Source: Pseudomonas sp. BCA17 (GTDB lineage Bacteria; Pseudomonadota; Gammaproteobacteria; Pseudomonadales; Pseudomonadaceae). Taken from it: 64,000 nucleotides of DNA. The position numbers and the translations under genes were made by a program. Positions 1 through 9,988 of the stretch are shown here, one piece after another. The stretch spans positions 682,001-746,000 of the forward strand of contig NZ_SGWI01000001.1 of assembly GCF_004519405.1 (NCBI RefSeq), in the 5' to 3' direction. Under the pieces are notes generated by a model. It was not told where the DNA came from. It saw nothing but the letters and a program-made list of their open reading frames with translations, and ran no database searches. How positions within the stretch are numbered: position 1 is the first letter of the stretch; every line of letters begins with the position of its first letter.

Positions 1-74
1 CCGGCAGGAACTTTGCCGGGAAATAACCGCCTGAATCCGGTAGGCTCACCCTTTTCATTCAAGGAGTTACTCCC

Positions 75-356
75 ATGGCCAAAGCCACCGCCCGTCACAT
101 CCTCGTGTCCACTGAAGACAAGTGCAACGAACTGAAGGCCCAAATCGAAGGCGGCGCTGATTTCGCAGAAATCGCCAAAGCCAACTCCAGCTGCCCCTCC
201 AGCCGCCAAGGGGGCGACCTGGGTTCGTTCGGTCCAGGCCAGATGGTCAAGGAATTCGACACTGTCGTGTTCAGCGCCCCGGTCAACACCGTGCAAGGCC
301 CGGTGAAGACCCAGTTCGGTTACCATCTGCTGGAAGTCACCAGCCGCCAGGACTGA
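75..356 (+). CDS. ppiC: Parvulin-type peptidyl-prolyl cis-trans isomerase (first of two)
   Basis: Accelerates cis-trans isomerisation of X-Pro peptide bonds during protein folding. The 93-residue protein is a single parvulin domain: RHILV at residues 7-11, the GGDLG loop at 46-50 and the closing strand FGYHLLEV near the C terminus. There is no signal peptide, so it should be cytosolic like E. coli PpiC (also 93 residues). A clear ribosome site AAGGAG lies at 61-66, eight bases before the ATG. The gene stands alone and is followed by a strong hairpin at 381-408. A 91-residue relative lies at 14745-15020. Confidence 0.93.
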   Translation: MAKATARHILVSTEDKCNELKAQIEGGADFAEIAKANSSCPSSRQGGDLGSFGPGQMVKEFDTVVFSAPVNTVQGPVKTQFGYHLLEVTSRQD

Positions 357-380
357 TCCCGTCCGCGCTGATGCTATGAA

Positions 381-408
381 CAACGGCCCGCCTTTTGGTG
401 GGCCGTTG
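381..408 (+). terminator. Hairpin terminator after ppiC
   Basis: CAACGGCCC (381-389) pairs perfectly with GGGCCGTTG (400-408) around a loop containing TTTT. It sits 25 bases after the ppiC stop. There is no long T run after the stem, so it is a probable but not textbook intrinsic terminator. Confidence 0.6.
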
Positions 409-486
409 TGCATGTGATGACTGGCGACACGGATGCCGTTAGCGTACAAATCCCTATTCTTCTTCACCCGGCGTTCAAGGCTGATA

Positions 487-2346
487 ATGCGATTGGCTTT
501 TTCCAGACTGCTCAGTACCTCCCTGGCCCTGCTGTTGGCCAGTAGCGCCGTGATCGCGGCTCCGCAGACCTACCTGACGGTGTACGGCGAACCGGCCAAG
601 TATCCCGCCGGCTTCAGCCATTTCGACTATGCCAACCCCGACGCGCCCAAGGGCGGCAGCCTGCGGCGCTCCGCCATCGAGATCGGGCGCTTCGACCATG
701 TGCTGCCGTATATCGACAAAGGCATCGGCGTCTCCCAGGTCGACGGCTGGCTCTATGCGCCCCTGGCTCAGCGCTCCCTGGATGAGCCCTATACGGTGTA
801 TGGCCTGGTGGCAGAGAAGATGGAGCGCGCCGATGACGGTTTGTCCCTGCGTTTCTACCTCAACCCCAAGGCACGCTTTGCCGATGGCAAGCTGATTACC
901 GCCGAAGACGTGCGCTACAGCTTCGACCTGCTGATGACCCAGGGCAGCCTGCGCTTTCGCACACTGTTCGCCGACGTCAAGCACGTTGAAGTCGAAGGCG
1001 AACGCCAGGTGCGCTTCGATTTTTCCAGCAATGAGAACCGCACCCTGCCCCTGGATATCGCCACCCTGCCGGTGTTCCCCGAACATTGGTGGAAGAGCCG
1101 CGACTTCGCCAACGGCGGCGGCTACGAAGCCCCACTGGGCAGCGGCCCGTACACCATCAGCAAGATCGACTCCGGCAGCACCATCACCTTTACCCGTGAC
1201 CCCGACTGGTGGGGCAAGGACCTCCCGGTCAGCCGCGGTCTGTACAACTTCGACCACCTGAGCCTGGAGTACTTCGGTGATACCGAAGTGGCGCGCCAGG
1301 TGCTGCGCGGTGGCGCCTATGACTTCAACCGCGAGTTTTCCGCCACCGGCTATTCCATCGGCTACAACGGGCCGGCACTGGACGATGGCCGCCTGCAACG
1401 TGCCCATTTGGCCAGGGAGATGCCACAACCGGCCCAAGGCTACGTGTTCAATGTGCAAAAGCCGATGTTCAAGGACCGCCGCGTACGCCAGGCCCTGGCG
1501 ATGCTGTGGGATTTCGAATGGGCCAACCGGCAGATGATGCGCAATATGTATATCCGCCAGCAGAGTTTCTTCTCCAACAGCCCATTGGCCGCCAGCCAAT
1601 TGCCGACGAAGGAAGAGCTGGCGATTCTCGAACCGTTGCGCGGGCAAGTGCCCGACGAGGTCTTCACCCAGGTGTTCAAGGCACCGGTTACCGATGGCAG
1701 CGGCATGATCCGCGACAAACAGCTGCAAGCGCTGGCCTTGCTGGAGGAAGCCGGCTGGAAACCAGACGGTGACAAGCTCGTCAACGCCGACGGCGAACCG
1801 CTGGAGTTTACCTTCCTCAACGCCCAGGCCGGACTGGAGCGCCTGCTGCTGCCGTACAAACGCAACCTGGCGCAGATCGGCATCACCCTGAACATTCGTC
1901 GGATCGACGCCTCGCAGTATGTGAACCGGGTGATGGCACGGGACTACGACATGATCGTCGCCGGCTTCCCGGTCACCACGTCCCCGGGCATGGAACTGTA
2001 CAACTTCTTCGGTTCGGCAGCCGCCCTGGACCCGGGCGCCAACAACTACATGGTGCTTAAGGACCCCGCCGTGGACAGTCTGATCAAGGGCCTGGTCAAG
2101 GCCGACACCCAGTCCCGGATGCTCACCTATGCCCATGCCCTGGACCGGGTGCTGCAATGGAATTACCTGTGGATTCCCAACTACTACCCGCCGGGTACCT
2201 CGGCGGCCTGGTGGAACCGTTTCGGCCGACCTGCCGTCGAGGCCAAAAATGATGAAGCCCTGGAAACCTGGTGGGAAATCAGCCCGACACCGTTGACCAA
2301 TGAGCAAATGAACGCCGAATTGAAAAAACGCGGAGGTACCCGCTGA
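487..2346 (+). CDS. yejA: Peptide ABC transporter periplasmic binding protein (YejA type)
   Basis: Periplasmic solute-binding protein (SBP family 5) that should deliver oligopeptides to the YejBEF importer; in enteric bacteria Yej imports peptides including microcin C. I place the start at ATG 487, not at an in-frame start at 433, because residues from 487 form a normal signal peptide: MRL, a hydrophobic leucine-rich core, then cleavage after AVIA. The mature part begins with the [13 protein letters not shown] region typical of YejA. Length from 487 is 619 residues, normal for the family. Its stop shares one base with the start of the permease gene (TGATG), so it is the first gene of a tight operon. 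Confidence 0.92.
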   Translation: MRLAFSRLLSTSLALLLASSAVIAAPQTYLTVYGEPAKYPAGFSHFDYANPDAPKGGSLRRSAIEIGRFDHVLPYIDKGIGVSQVDGWLYAPLAQRSLDEPYTVYGLVAEKMERADDGLSLRFYLNPKARFADGKLITAEDVRYSFDLLMTQGSLRFRTLFADVKHVEVEGERQVRFDFSSNENRTLPLDIATLPVFPEHWWKSRDFANGGGYEAPLGSGPYTISKIDSGSTITFTRDPDWWGKDLPVSRGLYNFDHLSLEYFGDTEVARQVLRGGAYDFNREFSATGYSIGYNGPALDDGRLQRAHLAREMPQPAQGYVFNVQKPMFKDRRVRQALAMLWDFEWANRQMMRNMYIRQQSFFSNSPLAASQLPTKEELAILEPLRGQVPDEVFTQVFKAPVTDGSGMIRDKQLQALALLEEAGWKPDGDKLVNADGEPLEFTFLNAQAGLERLLLPYKRNLAQIGITLNIRRIDASQYVNRVMARDYDMIVAGFPVTTSPGMELYNFFGSAAALDPGANNYMVLKDPAVDSLIKGLVKADTQSRMLTYAHALDRVLQWNYLWIPNYYPPGTSAAWWNRFGRPAVEAKNDEALETWWEISPTPLTNEQMNAELKKRGGTR

Positions 2347-3407
2347 TGTTTGCCTACATCGTGCGGCGTCTGCTGCTGATCATCCCGACGCTGGTGATCA
2401 TCCTGCTGGTCAATTTCGTGATCGTACAGGCCGCGCCCGGCGGCCCGGTGGAACAGGCCATCGCCCACCTGCAAGGGATTGGCGGCGGCGCCGTCGGCGG
2501 CTCGTCCGGCGACAGCATCAGCAGCGGCTCCCGTGCCAGCCGTGGCCTGGACCCAAAGCTGATCAAGGACATCGAAAAACAGTACGGCTTCGACAAACCC
2601 GCACCGGAACGCCTGTGGCTGATGCTCAAGAACTACGCCCGGCTGGACTTCGGTAACAGCTTCTTTCGGGGCTCGACGGTGATCGACCTGATCCTGGAGA
2701 AAATGCCCGTCACGCTTTCGCTCGGCCTGTGGGCCACCTTGATCACCTATCTGGTGTCGATTCCCCTGGGGATTCGCAAGGCGGTGCGCCATGGCAGCAG
2801 CTTTGATGTGTGGAGCAGCACCGCCATCGTCATCGGTTATGCGATGCCGGCCTTCCTGTTCGCCATGTTCCTGATCGTGGTGTTCGCCGGTGGCACCTCG
2901 CTGAACTGGTTCCCGGTGCGCGGGCTGGTGTCGGAGAACTTCGCGCAATTGAGCCCCATCGGCAAGATTGCCGATTACTTCTGGCACCTGGTATTGCCCG
3001 TCACCTCATTGGTGATTGGCGGGTTTGCCACGCTGACCATACTCACCAAGAACTCGTTCCTCAATGAAATCACCCGCCAATACGTGGTCACCGCGCGCGC
3101 CAAGGGCTTGAGCGAACGCCGCGTGTTGTACGGCCATGTGTTCCGCAACGCCATGCTGCTGGTGATCTCGGGTATTCCCCAGGCATTCATCAGCGTGTTC
3201 TTCGCAGGCTCCTTGCTGATCGAGGTGATTTTCTCCCTCGACGGCCTCGGCCGCATGAGCTACGAGGCGGCCGTGTCCCGCGACTACCCGGTGGTGTTCG
3301 GCTCGCTGTTTATCTTCACCCTGTTCGGGCTTTTGATAAAACTCATCGGTGACCTCTGCTACACCTTGGTGGACCCGCGTATCGACTTCGCTGCGAGGAA
3401 CGCCTGA
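2346..3407 (+). CDS. yejB: Peptide ABC transporter permease (YejB type)
   Basis: Inner-membrane permease of the dipeptide/oligopeptide (DppB/OppB) family. The 353-residue protein opens with the family's first transmembrane helix ([16 protein letters not shown]), has a periplasmic insert rich in Gly/Ser at about residues 40-65, and then a block of helices with the binding-protein-dependent-transport motif around [20 protein letters not shown], where the ATPase docks. It overlaps yejA by one base and its stop overlaps the next start in the same way, indicating translational coupling. It should pair with YejE as the channel heterodimer. Confidence 0.93.
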   Translation: MFAYIVRRLLLIIPTLVIILLVNFVIVQAAPGGPVEQAIAHLQGIGGGAVGGSSGDSISSGSRASRGLDPKLIKDIEKQYGFDKPAPERLWLMLKNYARLDFGNSFFRGSTVIDLILEKMPVTLSLGLWATLITYLVSIPLGIRKAVRHGSSFDVWSSTAIVIGYAMPAFLFAMFLIVVFAGGTSLNWFPVRGLVSENFAQLSPIGKIADYFWHLVLPVTSLVIGGFATLTILTKNSFLNEITRQYVVTARAKGLSERRVLYGHVFRNAMLLVISGIPQAFISVFFAGSLLIEVIFSLDGLGRMSYEAAVSRDYPVVFGSLFIFTLFGLLIKLIGDLCYTLVDPRIDFAARNA

Positions 3408-4429
3408 TGTTGAATCTATCTCCGGTGGCCCGTCGGCGTTTCGAGCGGTTCAAGAAGAACCGTCGCGGCTGGTGGTCACTGTGGTTGTTTATCGGGCTGT
3501 TTTTACTGACGTTGGGCGGTGAGCTGATCGCCAACGACAAACCCCTGGTGCTCAGCTACAAGAACACGCTGTATTTCCCGGTGTTCAAGCGCTACACCGA
3601 ACAGCAGTTCGGCGGCCAGTTGCCGTTCCAGGCCGACTACCGCAGTGACTACGTGCAAAAGCTGATCAAGCAGGACGGTGGCTGGATGCTGTTCCCGCCG
3701 ATCCCGTTCAGCGACGACACGCCCAACTACGAACTGACCCGCCCTGCCCCCAGCCCACCGTCTTCGGTGAACTGGCTGGGCACCGATGACCAGGCGCGGG
3801 ATGTGCTGGCCCGGGTGATCTTCGGCGCACGGGTGTCGATCCTGTTCGCCCTGGCACTTACTGCCATCAGCGCCGCTATCGGCATTGCCGCCGGTGCGCT
3901 GCAAGGCTTCTACGGCGGCTGGGTCGACCTGCTCGGCCAGCGCATCCTCGAGGTGTGGTCCGGGCTGCCGGTGCTGTACCTGTTGATAATCCTGTCGGGC
4001 TTCGTCGAGCCGAATTTCTGGTGGCTGCTGGGAATCATGGCGCTGTTTTCCTGGCTGGCCCTGGTGGACGTGGTACGCGCCGAGTTCCTGCGCGGGCGCA
4101 ACCTGGAGTACGTCAAGGCCGCACGGGCATTGGGGCTGGGCGATGGCAAGATCATTCGCCGGCATATCCTGCCCAATGCCATGACCGCGACCTTGAGCTA
4201 CCTGCCATTTATTCTGACAGGGGCGATTTCCACCTTGAGCGCCCTGGACTTCCTCGGTTTCGGCATGCCTGCGGGCAGTGCGTCGCTGGGCGAGCTGATC
4301 GCCCAGGGCAAGCAGAACCTGCAGGCACCCTGGCTGGGCCTGACGGCGTTTTTCACCCTGGCGCTGATTTTGTCGCTGCTGGTATTTATCGGCGAGGCAT
4401 TACGTGATGCCTTCGACCCACGTTCATGA
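3407..4429 (+). CDS. yejE: Peptide ABC transporter permease (YejE type)
   Basis: Second inner-membrane permease of the importer (DppC/OppC family, 340 residues). The N terminus is basic and followed by one helix (residues about 22-38), then a periplasmic stretch of about 100 residues typical of YejE, then the core helices. The docking motif reads EYVKAARALGLGDGKIIRRH. It starts on the last base of the yejB stop codon and is followed ten bases later by the ATPase gene. Confidence 0.93.
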   Translation: MLNLSPVARRRFERFKKNRRGWWSLWLFIGLFLLTLGGELIANDKPLVLSYKNTLYFPVFKRYTEQQFGGQLPFQADYRSDYVQKLIKQDGGWMLFPPIPFSDDTPNYELTRPAPSPPSSVNWLGTDDQARDVLARVIFGARVSILFALALTAISAAIGIAAGALQGFYGGWVDLLGQRILEVWSGLPVLYLLIILSGFVEPNFWWLLGIMALFSWLALVDVVRAEFLRGRNLEYVKAARALGLGDGKIIRRHILPNAMTATLSYLPFILTGAISTLSALDFLGFGMPAGSASLGELIAQGKQNLQAPWLGLTAFFTLALILSLLVFIGEALRDAFDPRS

Positions 4430-4439
4430 GTGATTGCAT

Positions 4440-6011
4440 ATGAACCTGATCGAAATCCGCGACCTCAGCGTCGCCTTCAGCGGCCAGACCGTGGTGCGCA
4501 ACCTGAGCCTGGATGTACGCCCTGGCGAGTGCCTGGCGCTGGTGGGCGAATCGGGGTCGGGCAAGTCGGTGACGGCCCATTCGATCCTGCAACTGCTGCC
4601 CGAAGCCGGTACGCATACCACAGGTTCCGTAAAGTATCGCGGCCAGGAGTTGATCGGTGCGTCGGCGGCCACCCTGCAAAAGCTGCGAGGCAACCGCATC
4701 GCGATGATCTTCCAGGAGCCGATGACCTCCCTCAACCCGTTGCACAGCATCGAAAAGCAGATCGGCGAAACCCTGTTGTTGCACAAAGGCCTGGGAGGCA
4801 AGGCGGCACAGGCGCGCATCCTCGAATTGCTGGAACTGGTCGGCATCCAAAAGCCCCGGGAACGGCTCAAGGCCTACCCGCACCAGCTCTCCGGCGGCCA
4901 GCGCCAGCGGGTGATGATTGCCATGGCCCTGGCGTGTGAACCGGAACTGCTGATCGCCGACGAACCCACCACCGCGCTGGACGTCACCGTGCAACGCAAG
5001 ATCCTGCTGTTGCTCAAGTCCCTGCAGGAACGCCTGGGCATGTCGCTGCTATTGATCAGCCACGACCTCAACCTGGTACGCAGCATTGCCCAACGGGTGT
5101 GTGTGATGCGCGCCGGGGAAATTGTCGAGCAAGCCGACTGCCAGACCTTGTTCGACGCTCCCCGGCACCCTTACAGCCGTCTGCTGCTGGATGCCGAACC
5201 GGCCGGCGATGCGCTTTGCAGTGATGAGCGCGAAACGGTGCTGCAGGTCAACGACCTGAGCGTGCAGTTCCCTCTCGGCGGCGGCCTGTTCCGACGCAAG
5301 ACCTACCTGCGCGCAGTGGATGGCATCAGCCTCAGCGTACAGCGCGGCAAAACCTTGGGTATCGTCGGTGAGTCAGGCTCGGGCAAGTCCACTCTGGGCC
5401 AGGCGATCCTGCGCCTGCTGGACTCCACCGGCAGCATTCGCTTCCAGGGTGAAGCCCTCGACCCGCTGAATCCTCAGCAGATGCGCCCCTGGCGCAAGCA
5501 GATGCAGGTGGTGTTCCAGGACCCCTACGGCAGCCTCAGCCCACGCATGTCGGTGCAGCAGATCATCAGCGAGGGCCTGGAAGTGCACGCGCCGTGCAGC
5601 CTGGAAGATCGCGACGCCCAGGTGATCCAGGTGCTCAAGGATGTCGGCCTCGACCCTGAGAGCCGACATCGTTACCCCCATGAGTTTTCCGGTGGCCAGC
5701 GCCAACGCATTGCCATCGCCCGCGCCTTGGTGCTCAAGCCTGCGTTGATGCTGCTGGACGAACCCACCTCGGCCCTGGATCGGACAGTGCAGAAGCAGGT
5801 GGTGGCATTGCTGCGCGAGTTGCAGGAAAAATACGGCCTGACCTACCTGTTTATCAGCCATGACTTGGCCGTGGTACGCGCCATGGCCCATGACATGATT
5901 GTGATCAAGGACGGCAAAGTGGTGGAGCGCGGCGCGAGCCACGAAGTGTTCGATGCACCGCAGCATCCGTACACCAAAGAGCTGCTGGCAGCGGCGCACA
6001 TCCCCTTGTAG
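4440..6011 (+). CDS. yejF: Peptide ABC transporter ATPase with two nucleotide-binding domains (YejF type)
   Basis: Energises the Yej importer. The 523-residue protein is a tandem duplication of an ABC ATPase. The first half has Walker A GESGSGKS, signature LSGGQRQRV and Walker B LLIADEPT. The second half has [18 protein letters not shown] and LMLLDEPT. The two halves replace the separate DppD and DppF subunits of other peptide importers. I use ATG 4440; an upstream in-frame TTG at 4434 would add only two residues. It is the last gene of the yejABEF operon, and a REP-type inverted repeat follows the stop directly. Confidence 0.94.
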   Translation: MNLIEIRDLSVAFSGQTVVRNLSLDVRPGECLALVGESGSGKSVTAHSILQLLPEAGTHTTGSVKYRGQELIGASAATLQKLRGNRIAMIFQEPMTSLNPLHSIEKQIGETLLLHKGLGGKAAQARILELLELVGIQKPRERLKAYPHQLSGGQRQRVMIAMALACEPELLIADEPTTALDVTVQRKILLLLKSLQERLGMSLLLISHDLNLVRSIAQRVCVMRAGEIVEQADCQTLFDAPRHPYSRLLLDAEPAGDALCSDERETVLQVNDLSVQFPLGGGLFRRKTYLRAVDGISLSVQRGKTLGIVGESGSGKSTLGQAILRLLDSTGSIRFQGEALDPLNPQQMRPWRKQMQVVFQDPYGSLSPRMSVQQIISEGLEVHAPCSLEDRDAQVIQVLKDVGLDPESRHRYPHEFSGGQRQRIAIARALVLKPALMLLDEPTSALDRTVQKQVVALLRELQEKYGLTYLFISHDLAVVRAMAHDMIVIKDGKVVERGASHEVFDAPQHPYTKELLAAAHIPL

Positions 6012-6108
6012 GAGCGAGCTTGCTTGCGAAGAACAGATAGGCGACACGGGGTATCTGGTAGCGCTGCGTTATCGTTGACGGTTTTTCGCGAGCACGCTCG
6101 CTCCTACA
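6007..6108. repeat. REP doublet (REPIN-like) between yejF and the sigma54 activator gene
   Basis: The left arm TGTAGGAGCGAGCTTGC starts inside the last codons of yejF. It is repeated in inverted orientation as GAGCACGCTCGCTCCTACA ending at 6108. The roughly 50-base spacer contains the ATAACG/CGTTATCGTTGACG-like filler often seen in P. fluorescens REP pairs. The element ends 13 bases before the next start codon. Confidence 0.8.
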
Positions 6109-6121
6109 GGATTCTGCACGC

Positions 6122-7513
6122 ATGAACACCAGCCTCAAGGATTACCAACAGGTTCGCGGCTTGGCTATCCAGTCGCTGTTCGAGATCATCGAACAGTCCA
6201 GCGAGGGCACGGTGATTGTCGATCGCGACGCGAATATCGTGTGGATGAATGAGCGCTACGCCAAGCGCTTCGGGCTCAACAGCGCTGACGAAGCCATCGG
6301 CCAGCCGTGTGAGAAGGTCATTTCCAACAGCCTGCTGCGCCAGGTGGTGCGCACCGATCTGCCGATTCTGCTGGATATCCAGGACACGCCCAAAGGCCCG
6401 CTGGTGGTGATGCGCCTGCCGATCCATGACGATGCCGGCGCGGTGATCGGGGCGATTGGCTTTGCATTGTTCGATGAACTGCGCAACCTGTCGCCACTGA
6501 TCGAACGCTACCTGAGCATGCAGCAGGAACTGGCGTCTACCCGTTCACTGCTGCGCAAACGCCAGAGCAAGTACAACTTCGCCCACTTTATCGGCACCAG
6601 CGCCGCCAGCCTGGAAGTCAAACGCCGCGCGCGCCGCAGTGCAAGTGCCGAGTCGCCGGTGTTACTGCTCGGCGAAACCGGTACCGGCAAGGAGCTGCTC
6701 GCCCAGGCGATTCACGGGGCTTCGAACCGGGCGAACAAGGCCTTTGTCAGTATCAACAGCGCGGCCATTCCCACGGATTTACTGGAGGCCGAATTCTTCG
6801 GCACCGCGCCCGGCGCGTTCACCGGTGCCGACCGCAAGGGCCGCCCCGGCAAACTACAGATCGCTCAGGGCGGCACGCTGTTTCTCGATGAAATCGGCGA
6901 TATGCCGCTGCCGCTGCAAAGCAAACTGTTGCGGGTACTGCAGGAAAAGGAATACGAGCCAGTCGGCTCCAACGAGATGCTGCACAGCGATGTACGGGTA
7001 ATCGCCGCCACCTCGCTGGACCTGGAAGCGGCGATCAAGCGCGGCGAATTTCGTGCGGATTTGTATTACCGGCTCAACGTGCTGCCGATCCAGGTGCCGC
7101 CCTTGCGCGAGCGCCTGGAGGACATCCCGGCGCTGAGCGAGGCGATTCTTGAAGAGTTGCTCAGCCGCCACGAACTCGAACCCGAGGCGCTGGGGTTGCT
7201 GGCGCAACATGCGTGGCCGGGGAACATCCGTGAGCTGCGCAATGTACTGGAGCGGGCGGCATTGTTGAGTGATGACCTGGTACTGAATGCTGAGGACATT
7301 CGCGCGGCAATCGGCACGTTCAGCCCGGTGGAGCGCAGTACGGTTCAAGCCATCGAGGGTGAGTCGTTCAGTGCTGCGCGGGAGCGATTCGATCGGCAGG
7401 TTATCGCGGCCGCCTTGAAAGCGTGTGAGGGCAATGTGGTGGACGCGGCCAGGCGGTTGGGGCTTGGGCGCTCGACGTTGTACAAGAAGATGATAGCGTT
7501 GGGGATCGCCTAG
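6122..7513 (+). CDS. hbcR: Sigma54-dependent activator of hydroxybutyrate catabolism (HbcR type)
   Basis: Enhancer-binding protein that should open the sigma54 promoter of the adjoining catabolic operon. It has 463 residues: an N-terminal PAS-like sensor (residues about 15-130) with NIVWMNERYAKRFG; an AAA+ core with Walker A GETGTGKE from residue 184 and the sigma54-contact loop GAFTGA at 231-236; and a Fis-type helix-turn-helix at the C terminus (VVDAARRLGLGRSTLYKK). The name comes from context: in P. aeruginosa the HbcR regulator sits beside the permease and 3-hydroxybutyrate dehydrogenase genes. The stop codon overlaps the first of three palindromes listed below. The identification as HbcR is inference; the family is certain. 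Confidence 0.85.
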   Translation: MNTSLKDYQQVRGLAIQSLFEIIEQSSEGTVIVDRDANIVWMNERYAKRFGLNSADEAIGQPCEKVISNSLLRQVVRTDLPILLDIQDTPKGPLVVMRLPIHDDAGAVIGAIGFALFDELRNLSPLIERYLSMQQELASTRSLLRKRQSKYNFAHFIGTSAASLEVKRRARRSASAESPVLLLGETGTGKELLAQAIHGASNRANKAFVSINSAAIPTDLLEAEFFGTAPGAFTGADRKGRPGKLQIAQGGTLFLDEIGDMPLPLQSKLLRVLQEKEYEPVGSNEMLHSDVRVIAATSLDLEAAIKRGEFRADLYYRLNVLPIQVPPLRERLEDIPALSEAILEELLSRHELEPEALGLLAQHAWPGNIRELRNVLERAALLSDDLVLNAEDIRAAIGTFSPVERSTVQAIEGESFSAARERFDRQVIAAALKACEGNVVDAARRLGLGRSTLYKKMIALGIA

Positions 7514-7528
7514 TCTCGATATAGAGAC
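7513..7528. promoter_or_regulatory. Palindrome 1: candidate activator-binding site
   Basis: GTCTC-N6-GAGAC, a perfect five-base inverted repeat overlapping the last base of the activator gene. It lies about 205 bases upstream of the -24/-12 promoter, a normal distance for a sigma54 enhancer. Confidence 0.6.
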
Positions 7529-7532
7529 TTAA

Positions 7533-7548
7533 ATCTCAATAATGAGAC
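7533..7548. promoter_or_regulatory. Palindrome 2: candidate activator-binding site
   Basis: TCTC-N6-GAGA with the same spacing as palindrome 1. Its centre is 20 bases further on, about two helical turns, so the two dimers would lie on the same face of the DNA. One outer base pair is lost (A instead of G). Confidence 0.55.
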
Positions 7549-7655
7549 GAGGTACTGTGAGTGCTGTTTTCCTCCCGACCGTGCTGTAGCAGGCGATTTG
7601 GGCGCTGACTAAACACAACCCCTGGCGCAAGCCCCTCCTACAGCGGTCCCAGCCT

Positions 7656-7671
7656 GTCTCAATTCAGAGAC
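7656..7671. promoter_or_regulatory. Palindrome 3: candidate activator-binding site
   Basis: A third GTCTC-N6-GAGAC, perfect, about 63 bases before the -24 element. A degenerate REP-like stretch (about 7580-7645) separates it from palindromes 1 and 2. Confidence 0.55.
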
Positions 7672-7733
7672 AAAATTCCAAATAACGGCTCAACAATCAA
7701 AAAATCCTCTTAAATATCAATAAGTTAGATTTA

Positions 7734-7750
7734 TGGCACATATCTCGCTA
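7734..7750 (+). promoter_or_regulatory. Sigma54 (-24/-12) promoter of the hydroxybutyrate operon
   Basis: TGGCAC (7734-7739), five bases, then TCGCTA (7745-7750). The -24 half is perfect and the -12 half differs from TTGC at one base. The start codon of the permease is about 50 bases downstream. The promoter fits the neighbouring sigma54 activator gene and the palindromes upstream. Confidence 0.75.
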
Positions 7751-7801
7751 TAGCCCTACTCCAAGCATTACCCCACAAAAATAACAATCTGGAGACACAC
7801 C

Positions 7802-9193
7802 ATGAGTGTGATCATTGCCCTGGCAGCCCTGGCGCTGTTGATGCTGGCTGCCTACCGTGGCTACAGCGTGATCCTGTTTGCCCCTATCGCCGCCCTCGGC
7901 GCGGTACTGCTCACTGACCCGTCCGCCGTCGCCCCTGCTTTTACCGGGGTGTTCATGGAAAAAATGGTCGGCTTCATCAAACTGTATTTCCCGGTGTTCC
8001 TGCTTGGCGCGGTGTTCGGCAAGTTGATCGAACTGTCGGGGTTCTCGCGTTCCATCGTGGCCGCCGCGATCCGCTTGCTCGGCACGCGCCAGGCCATGCT
8101 GGTGATCGTGCTGGTCTGTGCCCTGCTCACCTACGGCGGCGTGTCGCTGTTTGTGGTGGTGTTTGCGGTGTACCCGTTCGCCGCCGAGATGTTTCGCCAA
8201 AGCAATATCCCCAAGCGCCTGATTCCGGCGACCATTGCCCTCGGTGCGTTCTCGTTCACCATGGACGCCCTGCCCGGTACGCCGCAGATCCAGAACATCA
8301 TCCCCAGCACCTTTTTCAACACCACCGCATGGGCGGCGCCGTGGTTGGGTTTGATCGGCACGATTTTCGTATTCTGCGCCGGCATGCTCTACCTGGCGCG
8401 CCAGCGCAACAAGGCGCAGCGTGCCGGTGAAGGTTACGGCACCGAGTTGCGCAACGAACCGGAAACCGCCGAAAACCTCACACTGCCCAACCCGTGGGTC
8501 GCACTGTCGCCGCTGATTCTGGTGGGCGTGATGAACCTGCTGTTCACTCACTGGATCCCGCAGTGGTACGGCAAGACCCACAGCCTCAGCCTGCCGGGCA
8601 TGAGCGCGCCGGTGACCACCGAAATCGCCAAGCTCACAGCGATCTGGGCCGTGCAGGCGGCGCTGCTGGTGGGCATCCTGATGGTGCTGGCCTTCGGCTG
8701 GTCGGCGATCAAAAGCAAGCTCGCCGAGGGCAGCAAAAGCGCGGTCAGCGGCGCATTGCTGGCGGCGATGAACACCGCATCGGAATACGGCTTCGGCGCA
8801 GTGATCGCCTCGCTGCCGGGCTTCCTGGTGCTGGCGGACTGGCTGAAGGGCATCCCCAACCCGCTGGTCAACGAGGCCATTACCGTGACGCTGCTGGCCG
8901 GTATCACCGGCTCCGCGTCCGGTGGCATGAGCATCGCCCTGGCGGCAATGTCCGAGAGCTTTATTTCGGCGGCCCACGCGGCCAATATTCCCCTTGAAGT
9001 GCTGCACCGGGTCGCGGCCATGGCCAGCGGCGGCATGGACACCCTGCCCCACAACGGCGCGGTGATCACGTTGCTGGCGGTCACCGGGCTGACCCACCGC
9101 GAAGCCTACAAGGACATTTTCGGCATCACGATCATCAAGACCCTTGCGGTGTTCGTGGTGATCGGTACTTTCTATGCCACCGGCATTGTGTGA
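7802..9193 (+). CDS. GntP-family permease, probable 3-hydroxybutyrate transporter
   Basis: Inner-membrane carrier of 463 residues with about 12 hydrophobic segments and the gluconate-permease-family layout (start MSVIIALAALALLMLAAYRG, later a glycine-rich GSASGGMSIAL stretch). The family moves small hydroxy acids and gluconate by proton symport. The ribosome site CTGGAGA lies just before the ATG. First gene of a three-gene operon with a dehydrogenase 7 bases downstream, so 3-hydroxybutyrate is the likely substrate. That substrate is inference; the family is clear. Confidence 0.85.
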   Translation: MSVIIALAALALLMLAAYRGYSVILFAPIAALGAVLLTDPSAVAPAFTGVFMEKMVGFIKLYFPVFLLGAVFGKLIELSGFSRSIVAAAIRLLGTRQAMLVIVLVCALLTYGGVSLFVVVFAVYPFAAEMFRQSNIPKRLIPATIALGAFSFTMDALPGTPQIQNIIPSTFFNTTAWAAPWLGLIGTIFVFCAGMLYLARQRNKAQRAGEGYGTELRNEPETAENLTLPNPWVALSPLILVGVMNLLFTHWIPQWYGKTHSLSLPGMSAPVTTEIAKLTAIWAVQAALLVGILMVLAFGWSAIKSKLAEGSKSAVSGALLAAMNTASEYGFGAVIASLPGFLVLADWLKGIPNPLVNEAITVTLLAGITGSASGGMSIALAAMSESFISAAHAANIPLEVLHRVAAMASGGMDTLPHNGAVITLLAVTGLTHREAYKDIFGITIIKTLAVFVVIGTFYATGIV

Positions 9194-9200
9194 GGTTTTC

Positions 9201-9974
9201 ATGACGACTTTGAATGGCAAGACGGCCCTCGTTACCGGCTCCACCAGCGGCATTGGCCTGGGCATCGCACTGAGCCTGGCCAAGGCTGGCGCCAATCTGA
9301 TCCTCAATGGCTTCGGCGACGCCAGCGCGGTGATCGCCCAGGTGCAGGCGTTCGGCGGCAAGGTCGGCCACCACCCGGCCGATGTCAGCGACCCGGCGCA
9401 GATCGCCGATATGCTCGCCTATGCCGAGCGCGAGTTCGGCGGCGTCGATATCCTGGTCAACAACGCCGGCATCCAGCATGTGGCGGCGGTGGAAGACTTT
9501 CCGGTGGAGCGCTGGGATTCGATCATCGCGATCAACCTGTCCTCGGTGTTCCACAGCACGCGCCTGAGTTTGCCGGGGATGAAGGCCAAGGGCTGGGGGC
9601 GCATCGTCAACATCGCCTCGGTGCATGGCCAGGTCGGCTCAGTGGGCAAGGCGGCGTATGTGGCGGCCAAGCACGGCGTGATCGGCCTGACCAAGGTAGT
9701 GGGCCTGGAGACGGCCACCAGCAATGTCACCTGCAACGCTATCTGCCCGGGCTGGGTACTGACGCCGCTGGTGCAGAAGCAGATTGACGACCGCGCAGCT
9801 ACAGGTGTCGATCCGCAGCAGGCGCAGCATGATCTGCTGGCCGAGAAACAACCGTCACTGGAATTCGTCACGCCACCGCAATTGGGCGAACTGGTGCTGT
9901 TCCTGTGCAGCGAGGCCGGCAGCCAGGTGCGTGGCGCCGCCTGGAATATCGACGGCGGCTGGCTGGCCCAGTAA
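9201..9974 (+). CDS. bdhA: 3-hydroxybutyrate dehydrogenase (short-chain dehydrogenase)
   Basis: Should oxidise (R)-3-hydroxybutyrate to acetoacetate with NAD+. It has 257 residues: the Rossmann motif TGSTSGIG near residue 14, the NNAG motif after strand 4, and the catalytic YxxxK as AAYVAAKHG. The Ala-rich start MTTLNGKTALVTG and C-terminal WNIDGGWLAQ are characteristic of bacterial 3-hydroxybutyrate dehydrogenases. I use ATG 9201, which follows the permease stop by seven bases with GAGG upstream. The product feeds the ligase encoded downstream. Confidence 0.9.
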   Translation: MTTLNGKTALVTGSTSGIGLGIALSLAKAGANLILNGFGDASAVIAQVQAFGGKVGHHPADVSDPAQIADMLAYAEREFGGVDILVNNAGIQHVAAVEDFPVERWDSIIAINLSSVFHSTRLSLPGMKAKGWGRIVNIASVHGQVGSVGKAAYVAAKHGVIGLTKVVGLETATSNVTCNAICPGWVLTPLVQKQIDDRAATGVDPQQAQHDLLAEKQPSLEFVTPPQLGELVLFLCSEAGSQVRGAAWNIDGGWLAQ

Positions 9975-9988
9975 TGCAAATCTAATGG

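Noticed and set aside
433-486. Earlier start for yejA
   Set aside because: The extra 18 residues would precede a normal signal peptide and spoil it.
475-2307. Long open frame antisense to the yejA gene (about 610 codons)
   Set aside because: High-GC codon bias of the real gene keeps the opposite frame open. No ribosome site or recognisable domain; the plus strand has a perfect YejA protein.
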